Shown: in pieces, positions 32,784 through 42,300 of the stretch
How positions within the stretch are numbered: the first letter of the stretch is position 1
How the letters are laid out: each line of letters begins with the position of its first letter
Assembly: GCA_905234595.1 (NCBI GenBank)
Contig: CAJOID010000007.1
Location: 1 to 42,518, forward strand
DNA from: an uncultured Lachnospiraceae bacterium
GTDB lineage: Bacteria > Bacillota > Clostridia > Lachnospirales > Lachnospiraceae
Reading direction: 5' to 3'
DNA: 42,518 nt
Notes under the pieces: generated by a model
What the model saw: only the letters and a program-made list of their open reading frames with translations
Told to the model about the DNA's origin: nothing
The model's database searches: none
Made by a program: the position numbers and the translations under genes

Positions 32784-33404
32784 TCAAAACAGCTTCATCA
32801 TCGCTGCCTGCATGCTACCCTCTGCAGCTCCGAGCAGATGCTCGGTATTATACAGAAATGCCTGTATCCTTCTCCGGGACCTTTCTTCGGAATCATCGAA
32901 ATCATCATCGAATACGATGCCCGAATACAGTATGAGCATCTCGGTAGTTTCCGCAGGATATCTGATATTGAATATCCCCTGCCTGTTCCCCTCCTCAACG
33001 ATATCCGTTATTACCGGTACAACACTGTCTATCAGATGCTTCTGCATCTTCTGATGCATGAGAGCGTTCTGCGGCTTATGTACCTGATCTATGATCTCCT
33101 GGCCGAGATCCGTATCCACTCTGAGACCTGCTATGGTCGCTACCAGTCTGTCCACGACCGGTATGGAGGTGTCCGAAGCTATGGCACGTGCCCTGGCGAT
33201 CAGACTGTTGTTGACTCTCTCAATGATGGAATTCAGGATATCTTCCTTGGACTTGAAATGATAATACAGTGTCCCGCGTGCTATCCCGATCCTGTCGAGT
33301 ATGTCATTCGTACTGGTGTTGTCGTATCCCCTGGTGACAAAGAGTTCCTCTGCCACATCAAGTATCTCGTTCCGGCGCTCTTCCGCTTCCTTGACTACTC
33401 TCAT
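32784..33404 (-). CDS. TetR-family transcriptional regulator
   Basis: The 206-aa protein has a TetR N-terminal DNA-binding domain (RRNEILDVAEELFVTRGYDNTSTNDILDRIGIARGTLYYHFKSKEDIL) and a helical ligand-binding C-terminal domain. It is probably an autorepressor that also controlled the neighbouring MFS and CPBP genes, because the same palindrome ACCGAC-N5-GTCGGT lies in front of both. ATG 33404 has AAGGA upstream; the in-frame extension further up lies over the operator and promoter and is not used. The inducer is unknown. Confidence 0.93.
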   Translation of the reverse strand: MRVVKEAEERRNEILDVAEELFVTRGYDNTSTNDILDRIGIARGTLYYHFKSKEDILNSIIERVNNSLIARARAIASDTSIPVVDRLVATIAGLRVDTDLGQEIIDQVHKPQNALMHQKMQKHLIDSVVPVITDIVEEGNRQGIFNIRYPAETTEMLILYSGIVFDDDFDDSEERSRRRIQAFLYNTEHLLGAAEGSMQAAMMKLF

Positions 33405-33424
33405 CGATTCCTTCTCCGATCGTG

Positions 33425-33441
33425 ACCGACAGGTTGTCGGT
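33425..33441. promoter_or_regulatory. TetR operator before the tetR gene
   Basis: ACCGAC, five bases, GTCGGT, with arms extended to ACCGACA and TGTCGGT. It lies between the -10 box and the tetR start, where a repressor would block elongation or initiation. Confidence 0.85.
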
Positions 33442-33447
33442 AAGATC

Positions 33448-33476
33448 ATAATAAACTCTTTCCGATATACTGTCAA
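33448..33476 (-). promoter_or_regulatory. tetR promoter
   Basis: Minus strand perfect -35 TTGACA (33471-33476) and -10 TATTAT (33448-33453) with a 17-base spacer, directly before the operator. The -35 box overlaps the stop codon of the upstream lipoprotein fragment. Confidence 0.8.
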
Positions 33477-33688
33477 GAAAAATCTCCCGCGTCTTTGAAC
33501 TCGTCTTCAACGCCTTTGATGACGTTGGCGGTACAGGCGGATATCCGGACGGACTCAGCCCAGGGAACATCCAGATTCCTGATGGCTTCATCCATGTCCT
33601 CTTTGGTATAGATCTCGGATGAACCATAGTCTATGACCACATCATCATTGTTCTTCTGACCGCAGGCCGTAAGCAGAAAGGATCTCAT
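33473..33688 (-). pseudogene. Lipoprotein fragment lacking its signal peptide
   Basis: The 71-residue frame starts MRSFLLTACGQKNNDDVVIDYG. LLTACG is a lipobox, but almost the whole hydrophobic signal helix that should precede it is missing. Its 5' part overlaps the end of the upstream 78-aa gene in another frame. The body has YTKEDMDEAI and then loses any recognisable pattern. It looks like the rest of a secreted lipoprotein gene cut by a deletion that joined it to the preceding gene. Confidence 0.6.
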
Positions 33689-33881
33689 CTATCATAAGCT
33701 TTTGTTCATCAGACACCGGTTCCATGGCGTCATCAGCCCAGAAGCCCATAGTCATAAGGGAATCAGGGGTGTCGATGATCATATCTCCGGTTTCGGTATT
33801 TACCAGTGCAAAGGTATCATCCTCGAACTTAAGAATATAACCGCTGCCGTAATCGTTGTTTATTATCTCATATTTTTTCAT
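33645..33881 (-). CDS. Small acidic protein of unknown function, downstream of the giant gene
   Basis: The 78-aa protein MKKYEIINNDYGSGYILKFED (residues 1-20) is very acidic, has no signal or membrane part, and begins 19 bases after the giant gene's stop. Its end (LMIDEILSAYGLRSEEQ) overlaps the lipoprotein fragment, so its natural C-terminus may have been changed by the same deletion. Small acidic genes placed directly behind toxin-like genes are often immunity proteins or chaperones; that is only a hypothesis here. Confidence 0.6.
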   Translation of the reverse strand: MKKYEIINNDYGSGYILKFEDDTFALVNTETGDMIIDTPDSLMTMGFWADDAMEPVSDEQKLMIDEILSAYGLRSEEQ

Positions 33882-33900
33882 ATTACACTGTTACCTCTCA

Positions 33901-36900
33901 TCAGCCGAAGATCTCTTTGAGTTCATCGTAGCTTACCATATTGCCGTTTAAATCCCATAATGTCAGTTTCAGTTCCTCCATGCCCTGGCGGCCGTAGATT
34001 TCCGGATTCTCATTGATTATATTGATAAAGTCATACATATCCCTTATTTCTTTATTGTTCTTGATATCCTTAACGGTAGCTTTCCAGGTGGCTCCTCTGT
34101 CGAAATTCCATTTGGGTCCTTTTTCTCTGGTAGACATCACCATGGTGGCTTCATCGATCTCAGCGGCTCCCACCTGTCCGTGGAAATGGGCTTCATAATA
34201 AATCTGGTTCGGTTTATCAACGATGGTGTGCGGAGACTCATGCTCTGCGGAATTCATATCCTTCCAATCGTTTTCTTTAAGTTGTCTGGCCCTCTCATAG
34301 ATCGCCATCAGGTTTTCTCCGCAACAGGTGATATCAGGTGCCTCGCCGTTCTCGTTATCTATATATGCAGCGCGGCCGTGTTTTAGATCATAGAAGCTCG
34401 TGTTCCCGAGAAGACCATAGTCCTTCTTGGTATGACCCATACTGTTTCCTGCCATGAAGGTGACTCTTCCCTTCATTTTTTCTTTGTTGAGCTTAAATGA
34501 TACTTTGCCGTAGGCCGCCAGGAAGTCCTTTGGACCACCGTAAGCGCCCAGTTCTTTGGCTGTATCGCCTCCCAAAGATCCGAAGGAGATGCTCTGATGC
34601 GCGGTCAGTTTGGTATTCGCGCTGTACTGCTTCTTTACCAGAGTGTTATAACTGTCCACATTTTTTTTGGTGGAACTGAAATACCTGCCGTTTAAGATAA
34701 GCTTGGCTGCCTCACTGCCTACCCTGAAGCGGTACTGGGATTTCTCTACCAGACGTCTTAAGTATTCGTTTACGGTTGACTCCACCTCGTCAGGATTGGT
34801 ATCAGGATACTTCGCGATGATATCCCTCATCTGTGTCGCAAGCACATGTCGTATAATATACCCTTCAGGATCGGAATCCATGACAGTCAGGGCTTTTTTA
34901 CGAAGTTCTTCGGGATCCTTCATATCCTCCGCCCAGTTGATCTTTTTGGTCTTTAGATTCTTGCGAAGCTCTTTTTCATAGGTTTCGTCAAGTTTGGTCT
35001 CTCTAAAGTCTCCCTTGGTATTCTCCCTGTTTTTAAGCTGTTCCTTTCTCTTTGTCTTATTGATCCTGACAGTCTTATTCTTGACTTTTGTTTCTTTTAC
35101 TGTACTTCCACTTTTAACCTGCTTCTTGAGAGCGTACGCCTCGTAATCCGGCATGACATACCACTGTTCAGCTTGAAGCAGCTTTACATTTTTCTCTCTT
35201 TCTTCCTTCTCTATTACCTGCTTCTTTTCCTCTTCACTCATCTGTCGGTCGTCATCATCTATCGGAACCGGATTTTTAAAGCTTCCCTCAAGAGCCTTTA
35301 TCGCATCCTGAGTATGATCCTTATTAAGACCGGAGTCTTTTCTTATTTTCTCCAGTACTTCTCCGGCATCTGCCCCAATGTCAAAGCCGAATTGAAACCG
35401 CCCCTTTAAATTCAGGGCCATGATATATAATTGCGCTGTTTCCGGTTTTTGCCCTGCTTCGTTCGCTTTATTTTCGAGCTCGGCTCTTGAAAGCTTCAGG
35501 ACATCCGTTACCATCTTTTCGGTGACCCCTTTCATGACAGAGATTTCCAGATAACGATGCAAAACATCTCCGCAGATCTGGAAGAAGTCCCACCTGTTGT
35601 ACACTTCTTTAAACTGTTCTTCGCTTAAGGAACAGCCCGATTCCTTATCTTTCATGTACTCCTTGTATTCGTCCATCCATTTAGAGTCTAACTCATGACA
35701 GAGAAAACTCATGGCGGAGAGCTCCACCTTATTTTCGGAAAAGGCTTCGCTAAATGAATCAAAGTTCATCTTTGTACTGTCAAATCTGAGAATGGACTCA
35801 AAGAGTTTCTCCATGGCCCTTATCCTTCTTTTCTTATCATCTTTTGTCATTTCCGCCGTATCAAGGGTAAGACCGGAGTAAACCTGCCATGCCTGTTCGT
35901 CATCATAATTCATAAGGTAAGCAAGACAGGATGCGGTCGCCCTTGCCTTCCTGTTTGTAACGGTTCCGCCAAGCTCTCGTTTATTCCTCCATGCGAAATT
36001 CCTGTTTTTCACCCGTTCAATAATAAAATCATCCAGTTTACCTGTGACAGCGTCTATTTTGTCGAGCAGCGCCTTTGTCTTTTGTTTGTCGTCAAATCCC
36101 CAGCGATCTGCGGATTTTTCATCATTTATTTCCTGTTTTATCTGCTCTTTTATCTCCTCTTTTATCTCCTCACGGATCTGATGGGCCTCCTCTTCGTTAA
36201 CGGGATTCTCTGCATTCTGAGGCAGCTGTGTTTTCTTCGGCAGATATACGAAGTTATATACCACATCATCGAAGAGATTGACACATGCCTCGATTCCGTC
36301 TTTATGAAGTATGGTCTGTCTGTTATGTCCCTGGGTGTAGTTGTATTTCCCGGGTGCGTCTGCGATCACATCACCCTGATTCTTATATGCAAATTCTCCT
36401 TCCTGCGCGTTGTAATTCAAATCAAACTGTTTAGCCATCTCGTCCTCGCGCCCTGTCATATCCTCAAGCCATACAAGCTCTATCTGCTGACCTACGTTTG
36501 CAAACAGCTGAGATACGGTCTGATCATAGTCCTTCAGGGAATCGGGCCTGTCCGATAATGAGTCGTTGACTTTCAAAACATCACCCTGCAGCTCCCTTAC
36601 AAGAACGAAATGATTGCTCAGAAGAAGACCTACCGGTCCCTTCTCCAGACTCTTGCTTAACGTCTCCATGAAACGACGCTTGCAATAATCAAGCCTGCCT
36701 TCCACTCTGCCTACAACGGCTGTCCTTACGGCAGTCTTCTTATTCTCCAGATGCTCGAAGATATAATCCCCGAATATAGCGGGATTACCGGTTTCCAATC
36801 CTGTCGACATATTGCCGGTCAGAGCTACGCCTTCATCATATTCCGCTTTATTTGAGATTCCGGACTCCTCGAATTTAGGTATACGGAGGTTGTAGTTCTT

Positions 36901-39321
36901 TATCATGTTAAGATCGGATACCTTTTTGCCCGCATACGAGTTCATAAGTCCGTTCATCACACATGCCCAGCAATATAAGCCGGTCTGCTTCTCGTATGCA
37001 ACATGAGGTCCCTTATCCTGAGCCTTGATGTTAGCCTGATATTCGATCGGGTCAAGCTCATAGTGGAGATTTTTCTTCTCCTGCTCTGCAAACATTGCAT
37101 CGGCTTTCAATCGACCGGCGGATTCGGGTTCCTTTTCCTCCTTCTGCTTGGGTACAGCGATAAAGGTTTGGGAGTAAACGGGTATCCCGGCTATGTTTAT
37201 ACCGAAGTATTCAAGACAGTTCCTGAACTCTTCCTCCTGCAAAGCCCCGTCAAGATCAAACGGAGTATTCCCGGGCTCTGAAAGCTGAGCCGTGATCTTC
37301 TTTATCTCCTGATACATCTTCTCGGGATATGAGCGTCTCCTGGAGCCCACATCCTTTAAATCGAGATAGAATTTGTTGGTAAGCAGCTTACGGTATATCT
37401 CATTACGAAGCTGATGTTTTATATGATGTTTGAATTCACGGCTGTTAAATTTATCGGAAAGCATATTACTGATCTCCGGATCTGCCGATATATCGTTCAG
37501 GCTCTCATACATCCGGTGTCGTACTTCTTCTATGAGCAGATACGACCCTTCCATGATCTCTGAGGCATTCTCCCTGGCCTGACTTTCACTGTCCTCCCCG
37601 GGCCTGCCGTTCATGAGGTCATCGATATCGTCAAGATCTGCTTTCGCTCCGACAAACAAGCTGTCCCACAGCTTGATCAATCCCTCTGCGGCTGCCTTCC
37701 TGGCCATCGCCTTTTTTTCTTTTCCCACGCCTATGCCGGCATATTTTCTGACCAGATCATAGAACTCATCGGTGCCGGGTACATCCGCTCCGCTGTCTTT
37801 TGTGATATGGTCAGTCTTAAGCATAGCGGGATGAAAAGCTATAAGAGTCTTTAACAGCTTATCATCTATATCTCCTACGGCATTTCTGGTCCTCGCCATG
37901 AGATCCTTCTCACGTTCGTCAAGATGGAAATTATAGAAGTCAAAGATACTGACATCCTTCTTCCTCTGAGCCTTAAGTTCCTTCTTCTGTGCCGGAGTAT
38001 ACAGATCCAGTCTGTTTTTCTGGTATCCGGCGTATACTTCTCCTCCGTCCATATTTTCGTCGGTCCGGTATTTAAGAGTCTCCTTCCACATATTCCGCTC
38101 CTCTGACGGGGAGACTTTGGGACCTTTTATCCTTGCGTGATCCTTGGTATACTGCATAAGCACAAGGTCGGTTTTGGCAACCACGCCTTTGGTTCTCAGG
38201 CTTTCGTTGGGAGCATACGGTTTGCAGGTCTGCAGATAAGTATTCTGGAAAATAGCAAGAGGCTGATAGTAACCGGGTCCTAAATTCACCGCATCCTCCA
38301 TCTCTGCCTGAGTGATCCTGCCGTACTTAACCAGCAGTTCCGCAGTGGTAAGAGTTTTACCCTCTGACACGGAATCACTCTCTGCTCCCTTGTGACACAG
38401 ATTGGCCATGTCCTGGGAGAACCGGTTCCTTAAGATAAAGTCCTTCTGACAGGATCCCATGGACTGAATGAACATCCCGAATGGGATCTCATCCCCCAGA
38501 GTCCCGTATGTATTCTCAAACCGTTTCATATTCTCATATTCCATACGGAAGAGCTTTCCCATGGAATCAAGGAATCTGTTCTTCGCATACAGCCTCTGAG
38601 CATCATCATTCATATCTATATCGTTACGGTATGTCAGAAGAAGTCCCTCAAATATATCCAGAATCTCCTCATTGGACATGTTACCCGCATAGTTTAGGCA
38701 GATCTCCATTGGTATTCTCGTAATATCGGTGGACAGCTTAAACACTTCTCCCGTCACGGGATCCCTGAATTCGGGCTTTGCTACTTCTTTCCCATCCTTG
38801 CCTTTGATCAGTTCGGTCAGTTCTTCAAGCAACTCCTGCTTTTCAGGTGTGAGAAGCTCCGGCATGTACTTATCACGGATTACCTTCGAATAAGCGTTTA
38901 CGGCTTCAAAAAAGTTCTTTACGGCTTTTGTGTAGTATTTACGTGCCTCGGGGCATGGGTTATTTACATCCCTGAGACATATTTCATCTGTGCTCCATTG
39001 ATACGCTTCGCTCTTCTCCACGAATCTCGCGATTTCTTCATTGTTCTTATTCACGGTATCCATATCCACAGATTTAAGATCCGGACGTCCTGTAAGATGG
39101 GCATTCTGCCTGCCCATGCGCTCTGCGCGGCTAAGCAGCAGATCAAGTCCCGCATCCTCTCTATGAACCTGACCGGCATCGGATAATCTCTGTGCGGTAA
39201 ACGCCACCAGCCTGATCAGATCGGATACCCTTCTTTGATCGTCGTTCGTTGCGATGTCTCGATCCGCGCTCAGTTCATCGTTGTGCTCTGTAATAATCCG
39301 ATATCGCAAGCATCCGGTCAA
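33901..39321 (-). CDS. Giant protein with papain-like protease region and DUF3626-like C-terminus (probably the 3' part of a split gene)
   Basis: The 1806-aa frame is mostly alpha-helical and charged, with no signal peptide or membrane helix. Around residues 775-1010 is a papain-like region: Gln and Cys in EKQTGLYCWACVMNGLMNSY (Cys ~783), His in LLLSNHFVLVRELQGD (~903) and Asn/Asp in LKVNDSLSD (~919). A Lys/Glu coiled segment follows (~1045). Residues ~1570-1760 contain KLILNGRY, YGKVSFKLNKEKMKGRVTFM and YYEAHFHGQVGAAEID, which resemble DUF3626, a predicted ADP-ribosyltransferase-like family. Its only early start is a TTG without a ribosome site, and its 5' end overlaps the previous frame, so it is probably the continuation of that gene after a frameshift. 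Function unproven. Confidence 0.7.
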   Translation of the reverse strand: MTGCLRYRIITEHNDELSADRDIATNDDQRRVSDLIRLVAFTAQRLSDAGQVHREDAGLDLLLSRAERMGRQNAHLTGRPDLKSVDMDTVNKNNEEIARFVEKSEAYQWSTDEICLRDVNNPCPEARKYYTKAVKNFFEAVNAYSKVIRDKYMPELLTPEKQELLEELTELIKGKDGKEVAKPEFRDPVTGEVFKLSTDITRIPMEICLNYAGNMSNEEILDIFEGLLLTYRNDIDMNDDAQRLYAKNRFLDSMGKLFRMEYENMKRFENTYGTLGDEIPFGMFIQSMGSCQKDFILRNRFSQDMANLCHKGAESDSVSEGKTLTTAELLVKYGRITQAEMEDAVNLGPGYYQPLAIFQNTYLQTCKPYAPNESLRTKGVVAKTDLVLMQYTKDHARIKGPKVSPSEERNMWKETLKYRTDENMDGGEVYAGYQKNRLDLYTPAQKKELKAQRKKDVSIFDFYNFHLDEREKDLMARTRNAVGDIDDKLLKTLIAFHPAMLKTDHITKDSGADVPGTDEFYDLVRKYAGIGVGKEKKAMARKAAAEGLIKLWDSLFVGAKADLDDIDDLMNGRPGEDSESQARENASEIMEGSYLLIEEVRHRMYESLNDISADPEISNMLSDKFNSREFKHHIKHQLRNEIYRKLLTNKFYLDLKDVGSRRRSYPEKMYQEIKKITAQLSEPGNTPFDLDGALQEEEFRNCLEYFGINIAGIPVYSQTFIAVPKQKEEKEPESAGRLKADAMFAEQEKKNLHYELDPIEYQANIKAQDKGPHVAYEKQTGLYCWACVMNGLMNSYAGKKVSDLNMIKNYNLRIPKFEESGISNKAEYDEGVALTGNMSTGLETGNPAIFGDYIFEHLENKKTAVRTAVVGRVEGRLDYCKRRFMETLSKSLEKGPVGLLLSNHFVLVRELQGDVLKVNDSLSDRPDSLKDYDQTVSQLFANVGQQIELVWLEDMTGREDEMAKQFDLNYNAQEGEFAYKNQGDVIADAPGKYNYTQGHNRQTILHKDGIEACVNLFDDVVYNFVYLPKKTQLPQNAENPVNEEEAHQIREEIKEEIKEQIKQEINDEKSADRWGFDDKQKTKALLDKIDAVTGKLDDFIIERVKNRNFAWRNKRELGGTVTNRKARATASCLAYLMNYDDEQAWQVYSGLTLDTAEMTKDDKKRRIRAMEKLFESILRFDSTKMNFDSFSEAFSENKVELSAMSFLCHELDSKWMDEYKEYMKDKESGCSLSEEQFKEVYNRWDFFQICGDVLHRYLEISVMKGVTEKMVTDVLKLSRAELENKANEAGQKPETAQLYIMALNLKGRFQFGFDIGADAGEVLEKIRKDSGLNKDHTQDAIKALEGSFKNPVPIDDDDRQMSEEEKKQVIEKEEREKNVKLLQAEQWYVMPDYEAYALKKQVKSGSTVKETKVKNKTVRINKTKRKEQLKNRENTKGDFRETKLDETYEKELRKNLKTKKINWAEDMKDPEELRKKALTVMDSDPEGYIIRHVLATQMRDIIAKYPDTNPDEVESTVNEYLRRLVEKSQYRFRVGSEAAKLILNGRYFSSTKKNVDSYNTLVKKQYSANTKLTAHQSISFGSLGGDTAKELGAYGGPKDFLAAYGKVSFKLNKEKMKGRVTFMAGNSMGHTKKDYGLLGNTSFYDLKHGRAAYIDNENGEAPDITCCGENLMAIYERARQLKENDWKDMNSAEHESPHTIVDKPNQIYYEAHFHGQVGAAEIDEATMVMSTREKGPKWNFDRGATWKATVKDIKNNKEIRDMYDFINIINENPEIYGRQGMEELKLTLWDLNGNMVSYDELKEIFG

Positions 39322-42300
39322 GGCGTGCTCTTACCCTGGACAGATCCGACTCTGTGCTTCCGGGCATTCGGTTCATAAGCCGTTTCGTATATTCGGGATT
39401 GGCCTTTAACAGGCTGTCATATGCCATTGCCTTTTGGCTGATCTGCTCAAGCTTCTCCGAATTGTCTGCGAATTCCTCATCGGTGGATGCTTTGAAGCTT
39501 AAATCCAAAGACATAATGTCCATGGTCAGGATATCCATCACCTCGTTACGTTTATCTTTATCCGCATAGCCTTCGGCCAGATAATTATCCGTCTGCTCAT
39601 TCTGATCCATAAATGCACACAAATGACCGAGGGCTTCATCGCCAACCGCGATCCGGTTCTTAAGAAGAATCCCCCGTCTGGACCGGGCCATATCGTCCTT
39701 AACAGCCCGGGACTTCCCTGTGATCCTGTCCGCAAGAATGCGCTTGGTACAGAGTCTGGATTCTTTGTTGAACAGCTTGGCCTCGCGCTCCGATACAGTG
39801 AGGTCCTTTTCGGCAAAGCCCGGTGCATACATTGCTAAAACTTCGTTTTCACTGATAGCGGTAAAGGTGTCCTCACCTATCTCAAGATCATTAAGAACGC
39901 TTTCCGTGCCGCTCAAGGTGTTTACAATCTCAGTCACGCGGGATTCCCCGATAAGCCCCTGCTTCATCCTGAATCTTGTCTCAAGGCTCTTTAGAGGGAT
40001 CCTGATATCAAAACCGTCAAGACTCGTGGTCAGCACCTTGATGTTGAGCCAGAAGCTGATCTTTTGGGGATTATTTGAAGTTCTTGCGGCAGCCAGCTTC
40101 TCATCGATCTCTGTCTGAGTCATGTGCAGGATATCGTCGATGCTCATTTTGGATTCGGTAACCTCATCCGATTCCAATACATCTATAAACTTCTCATCGA
40201 AGTAGTTCTCCGCAGTCATGAGCAGGTCGCATCTGGCCTTTATTTCAGCCATATGCGCGTCAAGCAGACGGCAGTTTACGTCCTCAGCAAGCCTCAGTTC
40301 CTTATAAATGCCGATATAGTTATCGGCTTCCATAGCGAGTCTTGTTACGGCACGGCATTCCTCAAATCTGTTTGGATCATCCTTGGGGTTTGATATGATG
40401 TCCTTATAGGACTTATAATCAAAACGGTTTATGTCAAATGACATGATCGTTTTAAATATCTCCTCCAGGACATACGCCTTCTCCTGTCTGGATGCCTGAT
40501 CATTTTTATCCCTGTCGCGTATCAGGGCATTATATATCCTCGTACTCTTTTCTGTTTTTTTCTTATCTCCTTTTTTATCAAGGATCGCCATATCGGCAAT
40601 AAACCTATATCTGCTGCCGTTCTTTGGAACAAACCCGGGATCGGTCTTCTTTATCTCCTTTTCGATATCGGCGATCATGGTTCTCACTGATGCATCATAT
40701 TCCCCGGAATACTTTTTCAGAAATCCGGCTATCTCCTTACGCTCGGCATCCGAAACCGAAGAAAGCACCTTACTCATCTTAAGCTCCTCAAAGTAAGCTA
40801 TTGAGGATGTATTCCTGATCCCCTTCTTTGCTCTTTCCTTATGAAGCAAAGATTTAGACACGGAAGTCATAAACGAAATCCGCTCGGGAACTCTTTCAAG
40901 GCGCTTGAATTCAGCTTCCGAAAAAGTATACTCCGTGTCTCCAATGTGCAAATGTTTGGTCGATACTCCTGTTTTATCGATCAGTTCGAGGAAATCACGT
41001 ATGGTTTCATCGCCCTTGACAAACCAGTCCTCATGCATCAAAGCTGCGCTGGCAGAGGCACCGGATGCCTGAGCGTAAGCGGACAGATAAGAATTATCGC
41101 ATCCGCTGTTGTACCTGGCCTCATATTCCGATAAGAGTTTCTTGTCCCGGACATACTTGGAGAAGTCGTTGCCGCTTCCGTAGAGATTGGCGACGATCTT
41201 GCTTATACGCAGTCCGTAGGCGGCATTGCTCAGCATAACCTTAGGGTCACGGCTGTCAAGTGCGCTTATGTCTGTATCAAAAGCCTCCTGAGCGATGGAT
41301 TTCCATAATGTCTCCTTCTCCTCATCGGTACCGGTCTGCATGATATCTATGACTTTGGTAACCTCCGCAGCGGATTTGCCTTCAAGGTAAGGGAGCAGTG
41401 AACGCCCAAACTGCATAAATACATTTCTTCCCGTCTTACGGGCGTGTACTCGTGCTATTGACGCAAGTCTTGCACCGTTTACATTTTGCAGATAATCCTC
41501 AGTATGATGCAGATATCCGGTAATGCAGGCATTCTTCTGGTATTCCCTCATCCTGCGTTCCAGCTCTTCCCCGGTTATCTCTCCGGCTGATAATACGGTT
41601 GTCTCTGCGCCGTCCACAACTTCTTTGGATTCTACGGGATGGGTAAGGGCATAGATCACGCGTATGCTCTTCTCTCTGTTTTGATGTTCACGCTTCATAC
41701 GTTTGGAGATATTCTTCATGTATTTGGTCAGATCACATCCGAAGGCGGGAGGGAGTTTCCCCTCAACGTTTGTCCCATCGCTCAAAACCAGATTGTAGAC
41801 ATCCTGAGAGAACTCCTTATAGGTTTTATTCTTAAGGATTTCATCGGATTTATCCAGAAGCCTCAACTGAGCCGACGTGATCATCTTTTCAGCCATGGTG
41901 AAAGCTTCTATGCGGGCTCGTAAATCTATAAGTTCATCATCCGAGGGCGCAAGTCCGTTTTGAACAGCCATAAAGAGCATATGCTCGAACTCGTGCATTC
42001 TGTCAAACATATACTGATTCTCTTCATAATGCGTGGCAATATCCGCTACGCTTCCATAGTGCAGGTTATTTATATTCATAGCCCTGAAGCTCTTTAATGA
42101 CTCCTTAAAGGCCACCGGACTGAACTTCGCATCATAGTTTTTATCGGTGAAACGGCTGTTGCCCGCATAGTTTATGGCACATGTCGCCATTCTGTTGATG
42201 ACGGCCCGTTTCTCACTGCGTTCATTCATGATCTTAGTCTGACGCAGTCCCTCTGCTTTGGCATATCCGGACACCGATTTCATACCCTTGCTTCGCACGA

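Noticed and set aside
41960-42020. HEFEH (HExxH-like) in the upstream giant frame, RMHEFEHMLFMAVQ
   Set aside because: It lies in a generic charged helix with no further zinc ligand pattern around it; likely chance.
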